Shown in pieces: positions 1 to 12,599 of a stretch of 28,658 nt of DNA. Position 1 is the stretch's first letter. Every line of letters begins with the position of its first letter. Made by a program: the position numbers and the translations under genes. Source of the DNA: Priapulus caudatus (Eukaryota; Priapulida; Priapulimorpha; Priapulimorphida; Priapulidae); NCBI RefSeq assembly GCF_000485595.1, contig NW_014577423.1, positions 122,384 through 151,041 of the forward strand. The letters run 5' to 3'. The notes beneath the pieces were generated by a model. It was not told the origin of the DNA. It saw only the letters and a program-made list of their open reading frames with translations, and made no database searches.

Positions 1-81
1 GTACTACTACTAGAGCTAACTCATGATATAATGATATATATCAGGAGTAGATATAATATCAGGAGTAAGATAATATAGGAT

Positions 82-129
82 AGGGTCTATGTCTCCCAGG
101 GTACTGCCGGAACGTACCCTGGTAACTAT
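82..129 (+). repeat. Fragment of inverted-repeat element 'AGGGTCTATG' (copy 1)
   Basis: This starts with AGGGTCTATGTC and continues with GGGTACTGCCGGAACGTACC. The same terminus is at 12320 and, split by an insertion, at 17829/18246, and inverted copies are at about 16070-16112 and 18499-18533. Only the left terminus survives here. It is interrupted at 130 by a hAT-like terminus. Confidence 0.65.
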
Positions 130-236
130 TAGGGCTGTAAAGTTACACAAGCCTCTCGATTCGATCCGTATCTCGATATTAGCTTCTCGATTCGATTCCT
201 TCGATTCGATTCCCAAAATATTGAAATGTTATCTTA
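130..236 (+). mobile_element. hAT-like terminal fragment rich in TCGATTCGAT
   Basis: This begins TAGGGCTGTAAAG, which resembles the TAGGG/CAGGG(G)TGTAA-type inverted termini of hAT transposons, and continues with degenerate CTCGATTCGAT repeats. It is cut off at about 241 by the hairpin-ended repeat starting at 242, so the other end and the target duplication cannot be checked. The assignment rests on the terminal motif and on its position inside the AGGGTCTATG repeat, the same part of that repeat where the 12364 hAT element is inserted. Confidence 0.4.
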
Positions 237-241
237 TTTTT

Positions 242-685
242 AGCTCATCTGACGTAGTCAGATGCAGCTTGTAGAATCGCATGATCGTCCGTGCGTGCGT
301 GCGTCCGTGCGTGCGTGTGTCCATCAACAGTTGGACACAAATCTAAACGGCTCGACGTAGGGATTCGAAAGTCGGGACGTGGGGGGGGGGGGGGTAATTC
401 GAAAAACAAGTTGGGATGTTAAAGATGGGGGTCAAAGTTCAAAGGTCAAGAGGTGTAAAAGAAGGGAACATTCCATTCTTAACTTAAGGTATAGGAAGGA
501 AATGCAGATTGCCGGCACAAATCTAAACGCTCGACCTAGGCTGTGATAGTCGGTGTATAGCATCATGTAAGGAAAGCGTATCTGCATATCTGCGCCTAAC
601 AAAGGTGTCACTACGCACGACTTAAATGTTACGTTTATAACCGTAGCAACAGACCTCAGATGAGCCCAGACGCTCTGCGGCTCTT
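242..685 (+). repeat. Hairpin-ended repeat family H1, copy 1 (internally deleted)
   Basis: The 5' end is a hairpin with arms AGCTCATCTGAC and GTCAGATG-c-AGCT around a GTA loop. It is followed by CGTGCGTCCGT repeats, a G-run (380-393), GGTCAAAG and GAGGTGTAAAAGAAGGG blocks. The 3' end, around GATGAGCCCAGACGCTCTG, forms a second hairpin. Full copies are at 20093-20972 and 24742-25646. This copy lacks the C-rich central part (jump near 575). No protein is encoded. T-rich sequence flanks the 5' end, as in the other copies. Confidence 0.75.
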
Positions 686-751
686 AATTGTTTAAAAGTC
701 TGTGGAAAAAATAGCTCTAGTCACAAATTTTACGGGAGCTATTTTGAGCCT

Positions 752-802
752 CACGGGAGCGATTTCGGAGGTTTGAAGAGCGAATCGCTCATCGCTCCCG
801 TG
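752..802. repeat. Perfect 12-bp inverted repeat (hairpin)
   Basis: CACGGGAGCGAT at 752-763 and its exact reverse complement ATCGCTCCCGTG at 791-802 could form a 12-bp stem with a 27-nt loop. A related ACGGGAGCTATT lies just upstream at 732. It may be the end of a small unclassified element. Confidence 0.6.
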
Positions 803-821
803 TATTTTTTACCCTGGTATA

Positions 822-1058
822 ACTATAATTAAACTTTTGTGATTAGCCCTAGGTCGTAGGTCTGGAACGTGCGAAGTAAATTGGATTTTCAGGGTGGTAG
901 CACGATCGCGCGGTGTCAGGTCAGCGTTCAAAATAAAAGATGTCGAAATCCTCTGTTGTTTTTATGACAAACGTGAATGCATTGAAATTTTTAGGTATAT
1001 GCTATTATTTATGCACTTACTATCATAATATACTTTAAAATTCTAGGGGAAAGTATAC
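822..1058 (+). repeat. Partial second copy of the TTAA-flanked element
   Basis: This stretch shares the blocks CTTTTGTGATTAGCCCT, CAGGGTGG.AGCACGATCGCG, GTGTCA and TTATGACAAACGTGAATGC, in the same order, with the right half of the intronic element at 2191-2743. The right terminus has decayed (ATTCTAGGGGAAAGTATAC against ATTCTAGTGTATAGTATCCC) and the left half is absent. Confidence 0.65.
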
Positions 1059-1115
1059 ATTAAATATACATTCATTAATTACTTAAGTAATTAATGAATT
1101 ATACCTTAAGTATAC
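1053..1115. repeat. Long palindrome with a perfect 30-bp core
   Basis: Bases 1070-1099 are a perfect palindrome centred on ACTTAAGT, with each arm reading ATTCATTAATTACTT. GTATAC at 1053 and 1110 extends it, with a 1-base offset, to about 63 bp. It is very AT-rich and could extrude as a cruciform. It directly abuts the decayed repeat ending near 1058 and lies about 200 bp upstream of the first ANKRD54 exon. Confidence 0.8.
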
Positions 1116-1309
1116 AATAAAACATTGTGGTTGTTGAAACTGTTGCATTAGAAAAATAAGGATCTGTTATGAAGTTAAAGGAACTAATATTTAATCATGA
1201 AATGTGATTACGTTATATATCAAGATAAATGTATTGGTAGGTTGGTCATTTAACAGTAATTTAACCACTTTTATTACTAGGTAAACCAAATTTACCAGCT
1301 AAACTGCTG

Positions 1310-4497
<3,188 letters not shown>

Positions 4498-5205
4498 ATC
4501 TATAGCTTGGTCTTAGGCATCAACTTTTTACTGTTAAAATTTAAACTGAGTAACAACAAAGATATCCAGTACATCCGCAAAAACACATTGAATAGTGGTC
4601 GGATCTCTGTTGCTGCATGTATGGTTCAAACATCACACGACTATAGGCAGAGTTGGCTGTAACAGAGGTGAAGCATAGAGGCACTGTGACTTGGAGAGTG
4701 TATCTTTTGAGACAGCGTATAACAATCTCAGTCGACGCCATTCGTATTTGCTTACGAAAGTACAATCAATAATTATAATATGGCAGGTTACATACATGCA
4801 GTAATGATTCTAGAGCCAAACTCTGGTAAGGTCACAGGTAGTCACGGTCAGAAGACTCATCAGCAGTAAAGAGGTCAGGGTCAAAGGTCATATAACAGTG
4901 GCTCTAACTTCATTCTAGATATTTTACAGTGGATAAGTTGACAGATCGGGTGAGAACCTCATTTTCAACATTCACCAACAATCAACATTTTTCTTAGAGA
5001 CCACAGATTTGAGCAGATGTGCTCTGCAGCTCTTAATGAATAGCTTTAACTTTGGTTTATCTCTACAGTCACTGCATTTATGTTGATGTGTAGTTTGCCA
5101 CATGTGAATTAATGGTTTTGATTTCCTGACTGATATAATACTTATGCACGATACCAATTGTTGGATTAACGATGCATGTGTGTTTCACCACTATTTGTAA
5201 ATAAA
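4498..5205 (+). terminator. ANKRD54 3'UTR with candidate poly(A) signal
   Basis: The DNA after the ANKRD54 stop is AT-rich and non-coding. AATAAA at 5200-5205 is the first canonical poly(A) signal about 700 bp downstream; further AATAAA motifs occur near 5352 and 5590. Which is used cannot be decided without transcripts. Small open frames here have no coding character. Confidence 0.4.
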
Positions 5206-5954
5206 TGTCATTTTCACATGTAGTTTATAACTTTTACTGCTCTATACATGTATTTACACTATACATTGTGACATTTATTAGAGCAAGATGGAAACATCTA
5301 TATTATATACATACATTAAGAATTTAGAATAGAAATCTTGAAGATATTAGAATAAATATTTCATAATACTTTAATAGGATGAGATAGCTTACTCACTATT
5401 GCTAGCTGTATGTAAATAGGGATAAATGTAGTTTAGAACATTGTTCAATATTAACTGGTTTCATGCTTCCTGTCTTAATCAGCATCTGCAAGCATTTCAA
5501 GAGACCACAAGACTCAAGGTTTCACTTATTTACAATTTTACTATATATTTTAATATAGTGTACATATCATGTAAAGACAGATTCTATGGAAATAAATATC
5601 TTACATTTGATAAAATGCACATTTTGATTTTATTTTCATTCCATTTTTTCTTTTAGCAACAAATTATTTTTGTTGGAAAGCATCTCCAATTGTACAATTG
5701 AAGTCAATAAAAAAACGGAGTTCACATTCCATAATTTCATAGTACATCATTGACACTATTATGACACCTATACATACATATTTGTGACACTGTAAATGGT
5801 ATATATAGGTTAGTATATTAAAACACATGAATCTAGTAACAGAAATTACTCAGAAGACAAATTGGGAACTACACAACATGCCTAAAGAGGATTTTAAAAC
5901 ATGGATTGCAGATTGCAAAAAAAAAATATGCAACCAGAGGGCATGAGTATCTAC

Positions 5955-6020
<66 letters not shown>

Positions 6021-6133
6021 ATAAACGTTCAAGCAGTAATGCTGTGTATAAAACAGGTGAATTAGGCTTATCGTTCTGCATGAACGGCTGTTGTTTTTGT
6101 CCGAAATTACTATGCTCCTAGTAACACCATTTC
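5206..6133. other. AT-rich gap between convergent genes
   Basis: No gene is seen between the end of ANKRD54 and the stop codon of BORCS5. It contains a (TA)n microsatellite and, on the minus strand, an AATAAA complement (TTTATT near 5629-5634) that could end the BORCS5 transcript. Confidence 0.6.
5957..6020. repeat. (TA)n microsatellite
   Basis: About 64 bp of nearly uninterrupted TA dinucleotides with a single C near 6003. Open frames across it (alternating Ile-Tyr) are artefacts of the repeat. Confidence 0.95.
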
Positions 6134-7802
6134 TCACGAGACTGGCGAATGCCTTGAGGAGGAGCCATCTGTGGAGGCTGACACCTCTAGTGGTAAAACA
6201 CTGAACGGTTCGAACCTCTGATCATCAGGCAGCATTTCGTTGAGTTCCTGCACACAAAGACTAACAGTTATCCAGAATGTGCACACACAGGGGGGATAAT
6301 CCTTTTGCAACATAATTTCTCCATCCCATATGCAAACAGCTGGCCAGGTGAAATTGCGTAGAATTACCTGCTCTTGGTTTGAGTCAAAATGAAATATTAC
6401 ATATCAGCCCATTTTATCAGTCCTTATGCGAAAACTAAATTGGGTTGCAATAGGCATAATAACCTCAGTATGGATATTAAATTAAATACGCAGTGGCTAC
6501 GCGTCCGGTCATCCATTACGAAGCTCAGCACAGATTACCAAATCCACGTCACGATTAGGCCACGTTGAATCGTTGACACGTTGCATCGTTGATTTTACTG
6601 GATTTACTATTGCTTAAAAGTTACAAAAACACATTTTTTTGACAAAATACCTAAAGGTAAGTAATGTTATGGGGAAAAACTTAGTGTTCATTTTTTTACT
6701 GAATAAATATAGTTGGGTTCACATAAGAAATATATGACTGGACTCGTAGCCTGGGAGCTGGGTGTCCGGTAACCAGACGCATAGCCACGGCCAATTAAAT
6801 ACGAAACATACTTGCAGAAGACCCATAATCTGCTCCATGTGTCGCTGTGATTTATTGAGTGTCAATGCAATATCGTGTACTCTCTGCATCTTTTCAGCAT
6901 GCTTGGCATATTTTTTCTGTCTGTCCGTAAGCATATTCGTCAGTGTTGATATTGCAAAGTCAATCTGGAATAATACACCGGGAGATGGAATAAAACTTTC
7001 AACATTTGTGAGCACATTTTCCATATACAGGAAATCAGCTGCAGCCCTGTTACTAATATAAGATTTACATAATTTAAGTCAATAACTGTGTGTTAATCTG
7101 GAATTCTTACTCTCTTGGCATCATTCGGAATAAAATTTAGGCCCTGGCCAAATGGATGGAAATGGTCATTATATAGACGTTTTTAATCAAGCAAACATGC
7201 ATATGTGACATCTTACACCAGGTATTCTGTTGGATATAACGTTCTGCTCATTCTGCACAACATCTGCGCTCTTCCTCAAGTGCTCCTGATACCGCATACA
7301 CAGCAGCAGCACCTATACAGAGATAATATACACTACTACACTCTTGTTTTACAAAAAATGAATAGCATTATCTGAAACAAATGTTAGCTTGAGGTCATTG
7401 ATTTATATTATTATTTTATGAGGAAAGTCATATAATATACAGAAGCATATTAATCCATAATGCCAGAGAAACTACTGTCTACTTACTCTAAAAAAATACA
7501 GAGCGATATACAATACACATTTCGGGTGACTTCGTTATATATCCAATATACCTGTCTATAGTCAAGCTTATCCAATGCATCCAGATTGCTAGTAGAGGGA
7601 ACATTAAGTGCACCTCGCATGATGGGAAGGAACGTTGGATTCTCTTGTAGTGCCATCAAGTCGGGATCAGAAGCTATTGAATGCTGATGGTGTACACCTT
7701 CTTTGACCACCACAATGTCCTTGGGAATTGCCCGCTCTCTTATTTTCTGCTGTGGTGAGCCATGCAAGCGATTTCTGCCTTTTGGCTGGTGTTTTGGAGA
7801 AT
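6134..7802 (-). CDS. BORCS5: BLOC-1-related complex subunit 5 (BORCS5), 4 coding exons, 5' exon not found
   Basis: BORCS5 (LOH12CR1, myrlysin) anchors the BORC complex to lysosomes, where BORC recruits Arl8 for kinesin-driven transport. Exons in transcription order: 7802-7552, 7312-7217, 6964-6812 and 6247-6134 (TGA 6136-6134), all GT-AG and in phase, coding for about 203 aa against about 196 in human. Conserved segments: KDIVVVKEG, SDPDLMALQENPTFLPIM, LDKLDYRQ, LLCMRYQEHLRKSADVV, DRQKKYAKHAEKMQRVHDIA (coiled coil) and LNEMLPDDQRFEPFS near the C-terminus. The C-terminal tail (VSASTDGSSSRHSPVS) is Ser-rich and longer than in human. The first exon, expected to encode an N-myristoylated Met-Gly start and to end in phase 1, was not identified; no convincing ATGGG followed by a donor is seen up to about 9.7 kb. 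The gene is convergent with ANKRD54. Confidence 0.93.
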
Positions 7803-8278
7803 CTATACAACACATACACCAAGTAATATGTGCTTTAATGATACACTCAAGCATCTGCACGGGTATACTATTGCTTTGATGAAGAGTAAATGTTTATTGG
7901 CAAATGAATCGAATCAATCACACATTTTATTTATAGATAAGATGTAGCTCTATGCTCAAGCCAAAAAACCTCATGAAATTTCCAGCACCTAATGTGGCAC
8001 AAATTTTGAATTTTATGTAAAATGGTATTTCGGATATTTCTCAATTAGCAATTACCACAATGAGTACTATGAGAGTAAAATTCTTGCCACAAGTTAAGCA
8101 CAGTATGCAACAAAATTGTGCATCAGGATTTTTCGTTAATTTTCATATTTACCATAAAAATGAAAAAACTGCCTAAAATTAAAGTCGTATGTTTGGATTG
8201 AAAATTTATGCAAATAAAGAACCATACCTCATAAAAGATGGCACTTAAAATATCAAACCCTGACACGCTTTTTTACAG

Positions 8279-8396
8279 CAATGGGTTACCAATGCTGGAG
8301 GTGGGGGTGATCGGCTGTATTCAATGCGTGCCAGTATGCACAATACAAGAGGGGCCCGGTCAGGGGTTCGGAGTCGGGTGGCCGCCATGATGGGAG
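8279..8396 (+). CDS. Orphan candidate internal exon, Gly/Arg-rich
   Basis: A 118-bp open segment lies between a strong acceptor (ACGCTTTTTTACAG) and a strong donor (GGGAG then GTAAGAAAGT). It reads QWVTNAGGGGDRLYS, then a basic stretch ending RSGVRSRVAAMMG. Only this forward frame is open throughout. It is GC-rich in AT-rich surroundings. The protein is not recognised and no partner exon was found; a repeat begins about 70 bp downstream. On the opposite strand an ATGGCGGCC start is also open, so the strand is not certain. BORCS5 is transcribed away from it, so a divergent gene or a stranded exon are both possible. Confidence 0.4.
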
Positions 8397-8466
8397 GTAA
8401 GAAAGTATACTTGCGCCCAGTATGTATATTGATAATTACCTAAATGAATAAATGAATAAATAAAAA

Positions 8467-8640
8467 ACAAGAGCCGCAGAGCGTCTGGCTCATCGCTGGT
8501 GGTCTGTTGCTAACGGTTTAATCGATACGTACAATTTCAGTCGTGGCGTGAGTGACAAGCATTTGTTAGGCGCACGGATATGGCGAGATACGTGCAGTTG
8601 CGTACTACATCATTGTTAGACGACGCTCACTATCTCCCCC
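8467..8640 (-). repeat. H1 family 3' end fragment
   Basis: Reverse-oriented 3' end of the H1 repeat: AAGAGCCGCAGAGCGTCTGG, then GGTCTGTTGCTAAC and GCATTTGTTAGGCGCA, matching the reverse complement of about 20830-20972. Only about 170 bp is present. Confidence 0.7.
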
Positions 8641-8789
8641 CCATGGGATTTTTGGTTGTAATTTTATTAACGTGATACTTGTGCTTCACTTTGAATTTTG
8701 TCATGAGATTCACGAGCTTGCTATTTTACTGGTCTATCTTATAAAAGATTCAACATATGATGCAGTGGATCTCGCAAGTTTAATTAGAG

Positions 8790-8975
8790 GGGGCGGGGAT
8801 CCTTCTCTCCCACCTCCCTCCCGCACTGCGTCCCACCGTCCCTCCCCCTGCCTCCGACTTCACTCCCCTTGCGCTCTCACTTACACCCCCTTACCTCCAT
8901 CTCCTCCCCCTGCCTTCGACCTCCCTCCGCCTGCCGTCCACCAGTCCCATCCCCTTGCACACCATCTCGCACAGA
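8790..8975 (+). repeat. C-rich polypyrimidine tract
   Basis: An imperfect run of CCTCCC/CCCTC blocks, resembling the C-rich core of H1 copies (20740-20815 and 25390-25490). The proline-rich open frame through it reflects base composition and is not called as a gene. Confidence 0.6.
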
Positions 8976-9849
8976 CCGTAATTGTACCCGTTTCCGCCGC
9001 TCGCAATACACACCGTATCCACGTTTCGCCCTGTGCCCGGTCTCAATTTACTACTGCTCTCATCTCTCTTATCTAAGACGTTTCGTCTCTCTCTCTTAAT
9101 CTATAAAAAAAATTAAAACCCAGCGATGATCGCCTGTTTACTGCCGCCCTCACAATAATACTTTCTTCCTATGCCCCTGAGTGTAACCAGTCATAAGAAA
9201 TCATAATATATAGTGCTCTAGTATTCTATGGTAATAGCTTATGTTCGCGACACTGGTAATGGATACGGCACGGCCATACGCGTGACATGATATAGTTAAG
9301 ATTCAAGATGAAAACCGTAAATATATATATATTATATGGTAAGCTCGTTATGTATTTATTCGTTTAACAAAGTAGTACATGATGAAACTAAAATCATGAA
9401 TTTACAACGTAGGCCTATAGTTGCCTCGCGAGATGGCGGCGTGGCAGTGTAATCAATACATCAAGATGGCATCGTCCTGACATCCTACAGTGAGGTACAG
9501 GCTAAAATGCCCAAGTAAGTTATATTCAGGCAGGCGATAATTTTGCTCAGGCTTTGAGTTAACCAGGTGCATTTGCAGGTTGGCAGGCAACAGATTGATG
9601 ATTAGTAAGCGGTGGCCATGTCCCATGGGCTGCGCGCGAGTGTTTTTGGCCGTCATGCGAGGCATTGCACTGATTCATCATCTCAGCCTTCAGGCCGCAG
9701 GGCAAGGGTTGCTATAGACGAAACTGCTTTATGAAAAGTCAAGTGATTTAAGGGGAGCGTAAACCTTCGTTCAACCAACATTTGCGGCTTTGCAATTAAA
9801 CTGCTGCAACTGGTAGCTTCAACATTGACAGCACGTATGCTTCTAATAA
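8976..9849. other. No gene recognised
   Basis: Mixed-composition DNA with a short TA-rich stretch near 9320. Open frames on both strands are 70 codons or shorter, without splice context or recognisable motifs. Confidence 0.5.
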
Positions 9850-10541
9850 TAGCAAAAGCAGTTCAGTGCTTTGTTAACAGTCCAACAAAGTCAATGTTTA
9901 ACGCCCTCCTCTTGAGGGTCAAAAACGTTATCCGACACTTTACTCTTCGCGTACGTGCAGTTGGAAAGCATATTTTCCATGGTCCTTCAATAAAGCCAGT
10001 TAAACATGTTAGGTCACCGCTCGAAGAAGCAAAAAAAGTTTTTCAAATGCTTCCGTCAGAGCCGATGTCCTCAGAAAATGTCCTAAAATCTGCCCTGTGC
10101 CCGTATTTGGACCTTTGACGCTGTGACGCTCCAATTTCCGGCACAGTGACGGCTTTTTCGCTACCATGATGCTATACACGCGACTATCCGGCTGAGCCTT
10201 GGTCGGAGCCGTTAGATTTGTGTGGCGCACTTCCCTGCCACTTCCGTCCGCTATACCTAAAGTTAAGGCGTGGATGTTCCCCCCTTGCTTTTACACCTCT
10301 TGACGTTGTTGACCTTTGACCCCGCGCCAGCTTCGACATCCCAACTTCGTTTTCGTGTTACCGCGGCCTCACGTCCCGAATATCGTTGACGCGTAACGTC
10401 GCACGCGGTGTGAAGAGATTTGTGCCCAAGCTGTTGACGGACGGCCGACGGACGCTTCGGACTGGTACGGCGGACGGATCGGAGCGGACGGATCAATCGC
10501 TGATTCTTACAAGCTGGCTCTGAGCTATGTCAGATGAGGCT
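9850..10541 (-). repeat. H1 family copy 2 (3'-truncated)
   Basis: Reverse-oriented H1 copy. Its 5' hairpin region is at 10510-10541 (GCTATGTCAGATGAGGCTT). Moving left come the CCGTCCG-type tract (10435-10495), TTTACACCTCTTGACGTTG (10291), TTTGACGCTG, and the blocks matching 24980-25385 of copy 4 in reverse (AACAGTCCAACAAAGTC near 9877). The C-rich core and 3' hairpin are missing. Forward and reverse open frames here are repeat-internal. Confidence 0.75.
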
Positions 10542-10839
10542 TAAAAATAGAGATAATCGGATTCATTTTACTTGACTCATAACTGATAATCACGGTGATA
10601 TTACCACACATTCACACAAACGTGTGCGCATGACCCAAATACACGCACGCAGGCTCGATGCACAGTGCCTATACAGAACGGTTGCAGGACAAGTCGTAGT
10701 GACGTAGGATATGGAATTATCTTAATTCTAGTCATAAACCAACGCACAACGGGTCATTAAACGTACAGCAGGATCACGTGCGATAGGTTATGTGTTAGTA
10801 ACGAGCGCAAGGCACACCCAGCGAAGGACACCAGGTCCT

Positions 10840-10940
10840 GCTCTCAACCAGCCCCACCGCCGCCGCGCGTGTACGCGCGCCCGCGGGTGACGCCAACAAA
10901 AGAAGGGAAAATATGCGTGAGCGGCAGAGAGAGAAAGGTA
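10840..10940 (+). promoter_or_regulatory. Short GC/CpG-rich segment, possible promoter
   Basis: A CpG-dense block (CCGCCGCCGCGCGTGTACGC) precedes a small ATG frame (10913, MRERQREK) ending at a GTAATC donor-like site. An E-box-like CACGTG is at 10776. It lies just upstream of the coding-like pieces at 11155-11769, but no core promoter motif is evident. Confidence 0.25.
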
Positions 10941-11154
10941 ATCACCTACACCAAGGCGACACTATGAGATTTTAGTACCTATATGAGCGGACATCACACC
11001 TTGATGTCGCGATGCCGACTGATGAAGATCAAAACCAACGACGCCGGCCGACAAAGTGTGAAGCTATGGAAATATGAGAACATGGAATCGGGACTGGCCG
11101 CGGTTCCGCACGAGCACCAGAACTCAAGAAGCGTCACAGCCTTCTTACCTTCAG

Positions 11155-11450
11155 TTATCCATAAAAATTCTGGACGAAGAAGCAGGTTGCACCATCGCGC
11201 TGGACGCAACAGAGGCGCTTGACTCCACGCGCTAGGCGATGCATTCCTCCAGTTTGTAAAATACACCGAAGCAGTTCGACAAGGAAGACAGAGCACGGTT
11301 CCACGGTGGCTGGACAGCTCCCGACGGCTGTCAGCCCACGAGGTTGGCGCTGATACTCACCTGCGCTGGGATCACCGACGCTCGAGCGTCACTGCATTGG
11401 ACACCCGCAGGAGACTGCCTGGCGATCTGCAGAACTCCACGCTAGTAGAA
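11155..11450 (+). pseudogene. Unrecognised coding-like exon with one frameshift
   Basis: After an acceptor-like ACCTTCAG (ends 11154), one frame reads LSIKILDEEAGCTIALDATE and stops at TAG 11233. In the frame one base back (from CTA at 11232) it continues LGDAFLQFVKYTEAVRQG and stays open for 73 codons to a strong donor (GTAGAA then GTAAGTGTG at 11451). The composition looks coding, with mixed residues and no low complexity. The switch needs one indel, either decay or an assembly error. The family was not recognised. Confidence 0.35.
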
Positions 11451-11614
11451 GTAAGTGTGACTGGCATTTGTAAAGCCAGGTCGCGCTTGTGCTGTATCGT
11501 GGCTGGGTGTATAAGAGTATGCTACTTGTATGTGTTTCCTATAATGTTGATGCTTGGTTTATTAGAGAATAGGTTACCGGGTAGTCAGTTATGTACGTGG
11601 CTTATAGCATTTAG

Positions 11615-11769
11615 ATTATACTGTTTGTGGCTTAAGTGCCTATTTGCACACGGTATCTGTTGTACACGAACCTGGTCGCCACTATGACTCACACGTGCCT
11701 GTCACACAAGCTCACGAGCTTCCTATAGCAAGTGGAAAACCGTCCGTCAAGGAACTACTAAACTTTTCG
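11615..11769 (+). CDS. Unrecognised candidate exon
   Basis: Open for 51 codons between a weak acceptor (ATAGCATTTAG) and a perfect donor (TTTTCG then GTAAGT). It includes VVHEPGRHYDSHVPVTQ and ELPIASGKPSVKELLNFS. It follows the broken exon ending at 11450 on the same strand, so both may belong to one gene. The product is unknown. Confidence 0.35.
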
Positions 11770-12145
11770 GTAAGTTTATTACCCAAACTCAGCACTAACA
11801 CGCAATACAATAGCGCCACATACTGCCTGTTTTTAACGGTAGTGTTTTTAACCTAGTAGTAGTACTAGTACTAATGACTAGTGTTAGTTACTACTACCAG
11901 TCAACTATACAATATTAAGTGCCTACCATACAAAGAGAACACTACGGATCAGAAGAGCTTCGATCAAGGATCGAGGATAGGTGAACTATACCCCCAAAAT
12001 ACTACTATTTGAAAGACCACATGTTCAAGATCGGGGCAAGTGATAGTCGCGCCTCGCGAGCTGTGGCCTTGCCAATGAGAGCGTGTGACGACACAAAGAT
12101 TTTCCATTGCTCACGTGGACTCAGGGTTAGCAGGGGCGAAGATGA

Positions 12146-12298
12146 CCGACACGGATCGCTGTGTGGTACTGTGAAGACCGAACAACCCAACCCAAGCCAT
12201 CGGACATTGCCACCCTTACTCGAGGAAAACAATATTCTAACACCATAGAGATGGATGCCACCATCAAACCAAGCCCTCTCCAGAGAGTTCATGTCTGA
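12146..12298 (+). pseudogene. Unrecognised coding-like fragment
   Basis: An open frame of about 50 codons, RIAVWYCEDRTTQPKPSD followed by IATLTRGKQYSNTIEMDA and a TGA at 12296. It ends 22 bases before the AGGGTCTATG element. It has coding-like composition but no clear acceptor in phase and no recognised domain. It may be part of the same damaged gene as 11155-11769, or of another element. Confidence 0.25.
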
Positions 12299-12599
12299 GT
12301 ACCTCCCAGTAATGCTGATAGGGTCTATGTCCCCCAGGGTACTGCTGGAACGTACCTGGGTACTAACAGGGGTGTAACCGATATAACCGGTATATCGGTC
12401 ATATTGCAATATATTTGAATAAACTCGTATATATCGCGAATTACAACTTCCGCGATATCGATATTTTTACGATACGGTTTGGTATAACAACGAAAATAAA
12501 TTACTTGACACTTGCTTTAATGTCTATATTGTGTAATGGGCTCGAAAATTGAGGGCACTGGCGGTGTATATAATTCGACGAAGCGAGCAATGGCGTGCG

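Noticed and set aside
290-320. CRISPR-like or tandem array from GTGCGTGC/CGTCCGT repeats
   Set aside because: Short degenerate runs without spacers, inside a eukaryotic dispersed repeat.
5850-6137. Frames across the (TA)n run
   Set aside because: Ile-Tyr repeats from the microsatellite; part overlaps the real BORCS5 last exon on a different frame.
8380-8400. GCCGCCATGATGGGAG as a first exon start
   Set aside because: The ATG lies at the end of a longer open segment with a strong acceptor, so an internal exon is more likely.
8672-9099. Proline-rich plus-strand frames
   Set aside because: They arise from the C-rich tract, which resembles the core of H1 repeats.
9825-10496. Open frames on both strands near 10 kb
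   Set aside because: They lie within a reverse-oriented H1 repeat copy and are not shared in frame by the other copies.
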